From: Zygnema cylindricum
Taxonomy: Eukaryota; Streptophyta; Zygnematophyceae; Zygnematales; Zygnemataceae
Reading direction: 5' to 3'
Assembly (NCBI GenBank): GCA_037447655.1
Contig: JBBHKE010001879.1
Coordinates: 138,407-202,406 of the forward strand
DNA length: 64,000 nucleotides
Shown: piece by piece, positions 46,401 through 62,277 of the stretch
How positions within the stretch are numbered: position 1 is the first letter of the stretch
Layout of the letters: the number at the start of each line of letters is the position of its first letter
Made by a program: the position numbers and the translations under genes
Notes under the pieces: model-generated
Told to the model about the DNA's origin: nothing
Database searches by the model: none
The model's input: only the letters and a program-made list of their open reading frames with translations

Positions 46401-48887
46401 AAAAAAATGGAATGCTACCTTTTTTCTTCCTCTCCGGGTTCCCCCTCAGACACCACCTCCTACATCACATCAACAAGACATTTGAACATATGTCAAACAT
46501 AGTCACATGCAATCCTGCCCATTTACACCCATTTTGAAATCAAGATTTTTTCTTCACTTGAACCTTCTCATAAAATTTATTCCCAAACTAAACCTACTTA
46601 TGCCCCAGGTGTCTACTTAATTTGTCACTTGAGCAGGAAGAGACTGCAATCACGGCATCCCACCTCAGGAAGTTATTTTGTCATCACACATCTGAGAGTG
46701 CCCAATTGGTTAAGGGACATTTTGATACTTGTCATCACTACACCGCCAATCGTTACTAGAGTTAATAACACTAATGTGATCGCAACGGTTTTTGGCCAGA
46801 AATCACAAAATAATGTTAACAACACAAGTTTAAGGACGTGGACTACAATCTGATACGTCCCCTTGCACTAAATTACTATTATTGATTCTAATTTCGCATT
46901 AACACTAATAAATCCTTAACGCTAGTAATGATGGGCGGTGTAGCAGCATTTTTACTTAGCCAGCTATCCTTCGACACTTCTCACCTCCTCATCGAAGTCA
47001 CTGTCAAATATATCTTCAACCTCCCCTTCCTCTTCGTACTCTTGGTCCTCCACTGCCTGCGATTCCCCCCGCATAATTAGCCTCATGAGTACATGAATAA
47101 TGCCCGCAAGATTGATTTACCCTTTTCCCGTACAGCAGGACAAAGACTGGCAGCAAATTTGAATGTTCTAAAATAACGTTTGACTATTGATATACATTTT
47201 TTATTGCATATATATTATAACCTTTTAAAGCGAGGACAAATTGCTGACGCATACAGTACAACAGGCACAAAGGGAAAGACATGCTGATCCCAGCTAAGAT
47301 GGCTAACTTGGTTAAGGTTACAAGAATAAAAGGCCAGATTTCCACTGAGCTTTGCGTGTAATGCGTGAAAAACAATCAGTGCTGCACCATGCTTTCAACT
47401 CATTCATATGCACCCATAAGAAGCATGCCATGACTTGCATCGTTAACCATCCCTTCATGAACCTTTCTATGTGCCCCTGGACGCATTTAACATGCTCTGA
47501 TCACATGGTTGGCTTGCATGAATACCGTAAGCCTCAAGTAGCACCATAACTTATCCACAACTGCCATATCATTTTTTTTTACATGCTAGACTGCCTGCAT
47601 AGGCAATTAATGCCACAATCCTTCATCTCACGTCGTATCAACATACAGATATCCATCTTGAAAACATCATCATGGACAACTATTGAAGTTCATGTGCGGC
47701 TTATGTTGAAACTACCGGCAGCAATTCCTCAATCAAGAAGTGAACAGTGCTTGGAATGGATGTCTTTCAGGCAGATTGCTCATGATGTCTCTTCAATGTT
47801 CCGCGTTGGTGTTATCATTTAAGAACCTCATATCTAAGCTTATGATAACAGTTGCTGTGTACAAAACTGTTTTCATGGTCTCACTCCATGTGCAGCCGAC
47901 TGTCAGCGTTAGCTTATAATTTCAACATGAAACCAGAGAATGGAAAAAGACATCCCAGCTATAGATACCTCTTGAAAGGCCTCCTGATTCCAAAACTGTT
48001 CATCAGCCTCTAATTCATCATCGAGAAGCCTTGTCATCCTGCACATACCAGGTTTCAGACACTACTTTTAATTCGTTAGAAAGTTAGTCCACCATTTGAG
48101 TTGTACAACCTCCCGCTTGTAGCTTAAATTCCACTTTCTAATTGAATCTTCATTCCATGCAAGTATATAAGTTCAAATATAGACATAGATCACTGACAAA
48201 ATTCAAACAATATTTCTGACTCAATTTTTTGACCCAAGAAGTGTGGAAGTAATTTGTACTTTAGTCTTCAGCTTTGCAAAACATACTCTATTCATTTGTT
48301 CCAAATACGATTTTGATCAAGAACATTGAGTTGACATTTTGGTTTGTTTGTGTTTAAGGCGTGGACTCAAGCAAAGAATATTTAAAAGTCTTATATGGAA
48401 AAAAAAAGCAGGAAGAAAGAAATGGCCTTCAAATCAGCAAAACATAATTATACAGCAAAAGTATTTATTGGTCTTCTAAATCAACTTGGCACGGAACTCC
48501 ATTTCTATTACTACATGCATAGCTTTACAAAGCAAGATGTGAAAACAGTAATATTGACAGTTTAGTATTAATGAAATGTTTCATCATCCAGAAGTATGGG
48601 TGATAAAAAACAAAAGGCATAAGAAAACGTCATATGTTTAAAGTGCAGAGTGTAAAGGACTGCATGAACATGTCATGTAGAGGGTCCCGACTTGACAACT
48701 CCATGCTAAAAAATAAATATCTTCCTTCAGATTGAGCAGATCCCTCATTGTTTTGAAGCTCAATTATGCAACATTAACCAAGGTTACAAAAATGTATTAT
48801 AAAGATAGTAAGTAAAATTTGATTGGCCACTAACCGTTTTCCTCGTGTATCACGACGAGGCAGAGCTATTCCATGTGTTTCCGCCAT
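43439..48887 (-). CDS. SWC2: SWR1 chromatin-remodelling complex subunit SWC2 (YL1/VPS72)
   Basis: Eleven exons: 48,835-48,887; 47,969-48,038; 46,985-47,056; 46,419-46,459; 45,976-46,276; 45,681-45,753; 44,784-44,903; 44,344-44,412; 44,098-44,140; 43,724-43,789; 43,439-43,631. Every border is GT-AG and all phases fit, giving 366 residues. SWC2 binds H2A.Z-H2B and helps SWR1 exchange it into nucleosomes. Visible features are the N-terminal RGKRMTRLLDDELEADEQFW, an acidic stretch EVEDIFDSDFDEE, the lysine-rich middle, RKSTRTAVVVKAIEREA, WTQEEMLLEAAQT, LAKEEEVKRKAIIQKEVYEG, and the YL1 C-terminal box TLCAVTGLPAKYRDP with TGLPYATKEAFHIIRE. The last exon is the least certain: its acceptor has the best pyrimidine tract, but two other acceptors give shorter tails in another frame. 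A TIR element (E6) lies in intron 3. The gene is divergent from BORCS8. Confidence 0.93.
46738..46943. mobile_element. Short TIR element E6 in SWC2 intron 3
   Basis: The ends are CTACACCGCCAATCGTTACTAG and CTAGTAATGATGGGCGGTGTAG, an inverted repeat of about 22 bases with one or two mismatches. The element is 206 bp and non-coding. Splice sites of the host intron are not touched. Confidence 0.85.
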
Positions 48888-49432
48888 CTCTTGTTATGGC
48901 ACTCGCAAATATTGTTAGCCTTTTGGACGAAACGCAGACTAAATAAACAAACAGTGAAATCGCGAGCCTGACTGATTTTGACGATATATAAACGGAAAAT
49001 GGAAGGGAAACGAAACGTTGAAAGAGAACAAAGAACGTAGCTTCCTGCAAAATTTATAAAGATTTTACACGAGCAAGAAACATTTGAACGTTATACGGTG
49101 TCTTTTACAAACGGAACACCTCTAATAAGCGATACATCAATTGGTCCGCAGCTTTACAGAAAGCAAGCGGACCAGAGAAAGACAGGCAATTTATTGAATT
49201 GCTTCATGCATCATTCAGTGCTACAACGTGTTTTGGCTTGCACTGGACGAAAGTTCCCGCTAAACACGTTAGTACTTTCGTTTCTAGCTTTTGACTGATT
49301 GAGTCATAACTAATCAATTTTTCTGAAAGCATTTGGTATAATGTGTTTTAGAGCAATTGTTGAAGGTCGTGAATGACCGCAGAACACAAGTTATTTTTCT
49401 CCGGCATAATCCTTATTGCAAGTTGGGGAGCC
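48888..49432. promoter_or_regulatory. Shared intergenic promoter between SWC2 and the BORCS8-type gene
   Basis: Only 545 bases separate the two divergent start codons, so both promoters and 5' UTRs must lie here. I see no obvious TATA box for either direction and no CpG-island-like composition. Confidence 0.6.
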
Positions 49433-52216
49433 ATGAAGAAGGCAGAACCAGCGACCAAGGTTCACCAAGGTATTTTTTTGTGCCTGATTGGATATTAATT
49501 TCGTGTTTCCTTAAATATATGGAGAAAATCCTTTTTGGAAGACGTTGAGTATTCTTATTCATTAATGTCTTTATTTTTTCATAGAGGGCTTGTGGCTCAT
49601 AAAGGTCTTATTCTTAACTCCTTACTGATTTGGTGTGAAATGGCGTTCAGTGCATGACCGTGTACTCGATTTGGCTAAAATGGTGGCAAACGAGCCATCT
49701 GTGGGCCTCTTCTATGTTCCAGCATCATATACAGAGGGCTGTCCCTCAAGTTATCTCCCTGAGAGTAAGTCTGTTGTCCATTGGAAGAGTTGGTGTCGTC
49801 TTTGCCTTTGATAATCTTTTATTTGGACACATTAGTCGTCACACTCCAATCAGGAGTAGCTTTTGTTGACCATGACGTCTTGGGAGTACATTTTCCGAGC
49901 AGCACTTGGCGCTGTCTATGCTCCTTTATATCCTGATGTGTTCACTCCACTTTCACAGTCAGTAGTTTATTTATATTTTTGTAGGGCTGTTGCCTTTGAC
50001 TGAATTGACAAAGTGAAAGGGAAGAAAAGAAACAAACCATGTATTGTAGAGTTCTCCACAATCTTTCAAGTCTTGGAGTTGGTGTTATGATGATGTACTC
50101 GGAGATTCAGTTTTGCCACAATTTTTAAGGCTAACTTATACCTTTGGAAGTTGCAGCATGCACAAACTGCCCATCGTCTAGACTTTACTAAATTTTGCTA
50201 CTACTTTCAAGAATCAAGTCAGATTAAAAAATAGCAATTGGCTAAAAACAATTAGTTGATTTTATTGTGCTAACTTGAGTGCAGAATCAAATGGCAGCAA
50301 GCTCTGCTGCAGCTTTGTACGAGTTGGAAGATGTCCGTGCATCTACAGCGGCAGTGAGAGCAATTAAGGACGTTGGACCTCCTGTCATTGCTCGGATGCT
50401 CAAGAGCCTGGAATCTTCCACGACAGCCCTGTCTACTTTACAACGCCCCTCCACGTCAGTGATTGTCGTATCCTACGATCTCGTAGTTTTCAGGTTTTAA
50501 ATGCGTTGTTGCAATTGACAGGAGTTTAACAAGTTTATCATTTCCTTCTGAAAGACAGTCATTAGCAAACACTGGTGAAACCAACTGCATGACAAAAACG
50601 CGGCTTTTAATCGTTGACGAGTTTGGTGCGAGCAAAGTTGTAAACCGCTGTTCAAACTTTTATTGATCTGCATAATTCTCCAAGATGGGGTCATGTTCAT
50701 ATTTTGTGGTCATGACATGGAAGGAAAAGACCTTGCACATGGTTTACAATGCTCCTGTTGTGGCGAAACTGTCATTCATGGGCTGGATTGTGGATTAGCG
50801 AGCATGGATTCTGTATAACAACAAAATCTCATAAACTGGTTATAAATAGTGGGTTGAGTTATAGGATTTCCCAGTATCATGTGATCCTGGCTGCTATGAT
50901 GTAGTTGCGATTTTTCAAGCTGATTATGGGGAGAGGGATGCAGGAGGTATGCCTCAAGCTTTACACGGTCAATTCCACGAGCAACTTCATATATTACAGT
51001 CTCTCAAAAAAGGAGCCCCCAGAAAGCAACGTCTCAACCTGAAAGCAGCCCCCTTCAAGGAGCCTTATCTGCTCCCAGCACTACAAATAAAATAGAGGAA
51101 GGCTCTTCATTTTTAGATGCTGCAGAAAATCCGCCAATAATATCGTCAGATATTAACGGCTTCCCTAGTGCATCAACAAAACCCATTGTGGACAGAAGCA
51201 CTGGGTCCGGGCCATTTGTCCGTTCTGTGCTTGATTCTGCCCTAACACGAGCAAGCCAGTTAGGACGCTCCGTCAGCAAACCCAATGGAGGAGATGCTGC
51301 GGGTTATAATGCGGAAGTTGCTGGGAGCCCAAGTGATGTAGAAAATCCTGATTCTAATTCCAGTTTGAAAGCCGACAAGCAGGCAAAACCAGGAGAAGCT
51401 TCAGCTGAGACCTTGTCTCCTGCCGATGCCAGTCTTTTAGAAGAACAGTTAACAGCTGTGAGTTCAAAAACCTCATCAAAGAGCTTAAGCGATCTGCTTG
51501 TTGGAGGGGTATGGAGCAGCAAACCTCGGCGGAGCCAATCAGATAGTGTTGCTGTTGGAAAAGTTGCTGGAGAGCAACTGATACCATCAGTTGATGAAAA
51601 TGACAAGGCTGATAGTGGTGAAGGAAGCAGTGGTTCAACTACAGTGGTGTCGAGGGAGACTTTAGGAAATGAGCATCAATGTCAAGGGGGTAAAGAAGTG
51701 CATACTCAACCACAGCAAAGACTTATGCCTTCATGGAAGAGAAACACTTTCCAAAATGTGAGGGCTGTGTTGCAAACAGCGGGTAATATTGTACAGACAG
51801 CCGGAGGAACGGTTGTTTTAACGGCCGGCAATGTTGGCAGGGAGGGCAGTCGCCTGCTTCGGCGAAATGCCCTTTCAGAAACTGCGACTTTGTCTGACAC
51901 AAAGGCAGAGAATACCGATGGCTCCCAGACATTCACAGAAAGGAAGGAGACTGAAGCCAATGGTGTATCTGGTACCACGCCTTCTGCCAAGGATTCTGCA
52001 ATGAATGATGTTCTTGACACTCAAATGATGCGAGGACCTGAGACGGTTTGTGAGAAATCTATAATTCAGAATACAAGTATTGATGAAGAAGAAATAAATG
52101 AAGAAAAGCTACAGCTTAAGCAAAAAGCACAAGCTGAAGCAGCTGCTGCCGAATTTGAGGCATTGCAAAAGGAACAGGCCGCAAAATTTCAAATGTGGAT
52201 GGATGAGGATGACTAA
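49433..52216 (+). CDS. BORCS8: BORCS8-family protein with long C-terminal extension; one-base frameshift in exon 2
   Basis: BORCS8 is a small subunit of the BLOC-1-related complex that controls lysosome position in animals; its plant role is less known. Exon 1 (49,433-49,469) encodes MKKAEPATKVHQ. Exon 2 (49,651-49,764) encodes HDRVLDLAKMVANEPSVGLF. The homologous sequence then continues (QHHIQRAVPQVISLR) one base out of frame, with an extra C at 49,719 or 49,720. Exon 3 starts at 50,285 (YELEDVRASTAAVRAIKD) and matches the family without gaps. The last exon starts at 51,000 and runs open to TAA at 52,214-52,216, adding about 400 residues absent from animal BORCS8 (119 residues). That part is polar, has a repeated LQTAGNIVQTAGGTVVLTAG element, and ends in a Glu/Ala-rich helix and an acidic MWMDEDD tail. 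The exon 3 donor and join to the last exon are unresolved. Confidence 0.75.
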
Positions 52217-53703
52217 TTGAAGCTATTGATATGTTCAAACTTATATTGTTATGGACTTTGTAAGGTTTGTCAGAAGTGTACAGTGCTTACACATGGCTGT
52301 GTTAAAATCCTGGAAGTAATTGCAGATGTGACAATATTCACACGAAATCACAAACACTGGATAGCTGGATGAGCGCAGGGAGACAACACCACGCTTCGAG
52401 GGACTATTTTTCTACTTGAATATAGTTTCTTTTATTCCACCATCTAAGATGACAACAGATCATTGTGACTCCAACATCTGACAAAAACATAAAAGATACT
52501 TATGTTCTAGTTAAGTATTTGCAATGCAGTCCAACTTTTGTTCTTTATCCAGAATCGGTGCAGCTTTGATTTCTCGCGCTATGGAATAGATGGCTACTGG
52601 TAGACTGTTTACTAAAATACCAAGGGAGCAAAAATCTGGTGTGATATAGCTACATTTTCAGCAAATAGAAGATGCTGTGCTTATTTTCAAGTCTTGTACA
52701 ATTATTTGGCAGCAGTGTGCCTTCACTTGGATATCACAGGTAGCAAACACTACTGCTGTTGGCCAAAAGAAATTGTTTTTAAAAAAATTATGCTAAGCAT
52801 ATGCAATGTGAAGTTTTTGCGCCCACTGCATGTTCGAATACTGGTACATGGTATGAAGCTTACAAATATACTAGTGGCATGTCCAATGTCATATCAGGCT
52901 GCCAAATTCAAAATGAACTTGTAAGATGTCTCTCTTCGTCCAGTTACACCAAGCAGCTTAGATGACAAGTTAGCATTCAAACAAAGTACACACACGCGCC
53001 ATTTTTTTTTAGCAGAAAGCGATTCATGGTTACAGTACCACTTGACTGCCCCTTGGAACAGGGACTCCTTTCTTTAAAAAACTTCAAAAACATGCCATCA
53101 ATGTGTATCTTAAGTTCTGAAGTAATAACGATCAGCAGTTCAGATACCCGTGTTGCGATAATCAGATTGAGAAATAAAAAATAGGATGCTGAATAAACAA
53201 CTCACTTTTGCAGTCTTTAGGTGTGACATAAATAAGTTCATGATGCCAATTGCCAACTTCCGATTTCATCTTATTCGCATGAGCAACATTCACATAGTCA
53301 ACAACAGAATCTCCTCCAACTATCTACAACTATCGCAGACCTACTGTTCTACTATCAGTACTGCTATATAACCTTAACATGCCTTGTACAAGGCTGAGTA
53401 GGCAACAAAAATATGAGATACAATTGCATATCACCAATTGATCTCCTCCGCAACAGCAGTACAAAACACTACTGTTTCCCCTCTCCTCTCATAAGAACAG
53501 TTAACAATTGATCAAAACCTACCAAGAGACTTTCCAAGATTCCGTGTACTAATAATCCCTCAAAAGCCTGTAACTAGCCCATGGCTTGTATAGTACCTCT
53601 ACTTTCAAAATAGACAGTGGAAAAATCCAAAAACATACTAGCGAGCTAGCTGCTTCTGATGACAACACCTGCTAACTGAAAGCATGGCCTAAAAATTATT
53701 TCA
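52217..53703. other. Intergenic region between convergent genes
   Basis: Holds the 3' flanks of the BORCS8-type gene and HSP60. No coding frame or repeat family recognised. Confidence 0.5.
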
Positions 53704-59604
<5,901 letters not shown>

Positions 59605-59774
59605 GGTTTCCTAAAAAAGGATTTCCCACCGCTTTCTTCAATAAACAATTTTGTTTTGAAAGTTTGTAATGCTATGGCAACACGTACTTCGCGCTTAGAA
59701 AACAATAATCTATAAAATTCCTTCAAAATATATTATCGACTTATCGGGGTGTAGGGTTGTTTTGGAACCTGAGA

Positions 59775-59787
59775 TTCCGGATGCTTC
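59775..59787. promoter_or_regulatory. Heat-shock-element-like site 1 upstream of HSP60
   Basis: TTCCGGATGCTTC fits nTTCnnGAAnnTTCn with one mismatch (GAT for GAA), 171 bases upstream of the HSP60 start codon. Confidence 0.5.
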
Positions 59788-59823
59788 TCTTCAAAATGAT
59801 TGTCGGCAGAGTTCGCTATAATG

Positions 59824-59836
59824 GAAGCTTCCAGAG
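59824..59836. promoter_or_regulatory. Heat-shock-element-like site 2 upstream of HSP60
   Basis: GAAGCTTCCAGAG fits nGAAnnTTCnnGAAn with one mismatch in the last unit. Together with site 1 it gives two three-unit sites within 62 bases, as expected of a heat-inducible chaperonin gene. Confidence 0.5.
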
Positions 59837-60095
59837 GTAATCTGACTTTTGCGCTTCACTGGTGGGGCCCACACTGCGTACCACATAGCTTCCAGTTACT
59901 TCACTCCGTTTACAGCCACTGTCCAGTAAACCGTGAATCTCTTTTAGTGTAGATATAAAAATAATGCAATCAGCCTATCAGCTCTATTTTGATTCCAAGG
60001 GCCTAACGCCAACAGAACATTAACGCTAATTTATACTATCCAACACTAATTTGAAGTTGTTGTGTATCCGGAAAAAACCTATCGCGATAAAACCA

Positions 60096-60637
60096 CTACA
60101 CCGCGAATCGTTATTAGTGTCAAATTATAAATAGTGTTGAATAAATTAAACGTAATTGATGCTAATTAAGAATTTGAAGTTTCAAAAAAAAAAGGTGTAT
60201 TCTAATTTCGGCATTATGCTAATTTGGGAACAGCAAAAATGGAATATTTGCCGTACGATTATATACATTAATATATGTATTCGTACAGAATATTAGAAGT
60301 CGTACGCCGTCGTGAAATTTAAATATCCGTACATATCAGACTAATTTACGCGTCAGACTAATCCCGTTTTTTGAGCGCACGTTCCTATGCGTGCGCGTCT
60401 GATATAATTCATTTTTTGTAAAATCTTCACTTGAAAAGGTGCATTTTTGTACAGTCTGACATCAACCGTACACCACACTATTTAGATTTTACTGTACTTT
60501 CATTTTTTACGCTATTTTGTACGGTACCTTAATTAACATCAAGGACAAATTAAAATCATGTATCCTATTTGAGGAAAAAATCAAAATTTTAAGAACCCAA
60601 ATTAGTGACATTGACACTAATAATGAATCGCGGTGTA
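60096..60637. mobile_element. Non-autonomous TIR element E7 (542 bp)
   Basis: The left end is CTACACCGCGAATCGTTATTA and the right end TAATAATGAATCGCGGTGTA. It matches E2 in length and order throughout, including ACATTAATATATGTAT, CGTACGCCGTCGTGAAATTT and the hairpin GCGCACG/CGTGCGC at 60,375-60,396. It lies about 490 bases upstream of the HSP60 start codon. Confidence 0.88.
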
Positions 60638-60651
60638 ACGATACAGTACAG

Positions 60652-61240
60652 TACACCGTCGATCGTATTTAGCGTGTAGAAATTATTAGTGTGTAGAATA
60701 ATTTAGTGTCATGTACACTAATTTTGACTTAGAAAAATTTCGAAAAAAAAGTTATACACTAATTTTTCAACGTACGCCAATATGGGTACAGCTGATTTGT
60801 CGAGAGGATATCTACGTTAATAAAGGTAAAAGTACAGATTCAGACAATTCGTACACTGTCGCATACTTTCACTCTAATTAATTCCTAACTCTAATTTCGG
60901 TTTTTTACGGTGTAGACAATACGCGACAAACAAATGTACACTAAAACAGGTACAAATATGAAATTCTTTAATTCACAGGGCAGTTTTTCGTGCGATAGCA
61001 GAGACTTTATTAAAATAACCGTACTAGTATGATAAAAAAGTACATTTTTATACGAACCGACACGTTCCGTATTCCACACTAATAAAAATATACATAAATT
61101 AAAATGGTGTACACTAATTGTTCATCTCGTAATTAGCGTACAGGAAAAATTAGTATCCTTTACCCTATTTTAGGTAAAACCCTCAAAATTTAGGGGCGCC
61201 GAATTAGTGTTCAACACGCTAAATACGATCGACGGTGTAG
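60652..61240. mobile_element. Non-autonomous TIR element E8
   Basis: The ends are TACACCGTCGATCGTATTTAG and CTAAATACGATCGACGGTGTAG, a near-perfect inverted repeat of about 21 bases with a subfamily-specific GTCGATCG core. It is separated from E7 by 14 bases. No coding. Confidence 0.85.
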
Positions 61241-61449
61241 TTATCGGTTATCGAACGGTGAGGGGTCTCTATATATCGCTTCGAGACCAACAGATTCCAT
61301 ATCGGCGATGAGTGGACAAACTATAGTACGCTATATAATAGTACTTTATAATAAATTGTATTATATTTTTAGCAATACATAGCGTGGCATGCCAAGTATG
61401 ACAATTTGTTCTATACTCTATATGACGTAAGAACAAAAGTCATAGATGT

Positions 61450-62277
61450 ACAATGAGTAGTGTTGGGTATCGGGTAATTTCATATCGCGATAATTTCGAT
61501 ATTCGATATATCGAATATCGATCAAGCAAACTTCTCGATATATCGTACTGAGACCAACAAAAATTATCGCAATAAATATCGCGATATATAGTATTTTTTA
61601 AATTATAATATGTTATTTTAACGATGAAGACAAATTGTTTGATACGTGACGTACGACGTGATTTTCGTTCCGTGACTTAAAGGTAAACGCCGCAAAAATG
61701 TAGTCGACAAAAAAGTAATAATTCCGTAATTCATATTATTAATTATTTAGTACGTAGAGATTTCACATACGAAAAGGTCACACTAATTAAGTCAAAGTAT
61801 AATCTAAAAATAAAAAATTGCAGACTGTTCTTTTCATGCTTTCAGGCAGGAATACCTACCAATCTGCAAGCATTTTTGCAGGCATCTACCAATCTGCAGA
61901 TTGGTAGCCATTACGGCTTATCCATTTCCAGCGACTAATATTATAGAAAGGTTACACTTTTAGTTTTCTCCATGGATTCCCAGGGGATGGGAGGTAGCAT
62001 AGGAGGTGAAGAGGATAATGACACTGAAATGCTTCCGGATATTTACTACCAGCTGCAAAAGCATTAGTTATAGCAGCGGTAACAAAAATAGTTATAGTTT
62101 TTTGTTTTAAAAAGCCTTGATATATCGACAATACGATATGTCGCCAATATATGGACGATATATCGCAATATTTAGCTTTTCGATATATCGAAGCGATATA
62201 TCGATTATCGGGTACCTGAAATTTGATATATATCGAATATCGACAAATGGTCGTCGATACCCAACACTACCTATGAG
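61450..62277. mobile_element. hAT-like element, 812 bp, rich in ATATCG repeats
   Basis: Element 61,458-62,269 has terminal inverted repeats TAGTGTTGGGTATCG. It is flanked by ACAATGAG and CCTATGAG, an 8-bp target duplication with two mismatches. Both subterminal regions carry many ATATCG/CGATAT units, typical of subterminal transposase-binding repeats. In the middle, CTACCAATCTGCA occurs in direct and inverted copies near 61,855-61,905. No transposase frame. Confidence 0.82.

Noticed and set aside
51188-51190. Start of a 342-residue ORF at 51,188
   Set aside because: The codon is GTG, and the frame is open upstream to a splice acceptor at 51,000.
51304-52020. Minus-strand ORFs of 94-104 residues
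   Set aside because: Antisense shadows of the BORCS8-type last exon.
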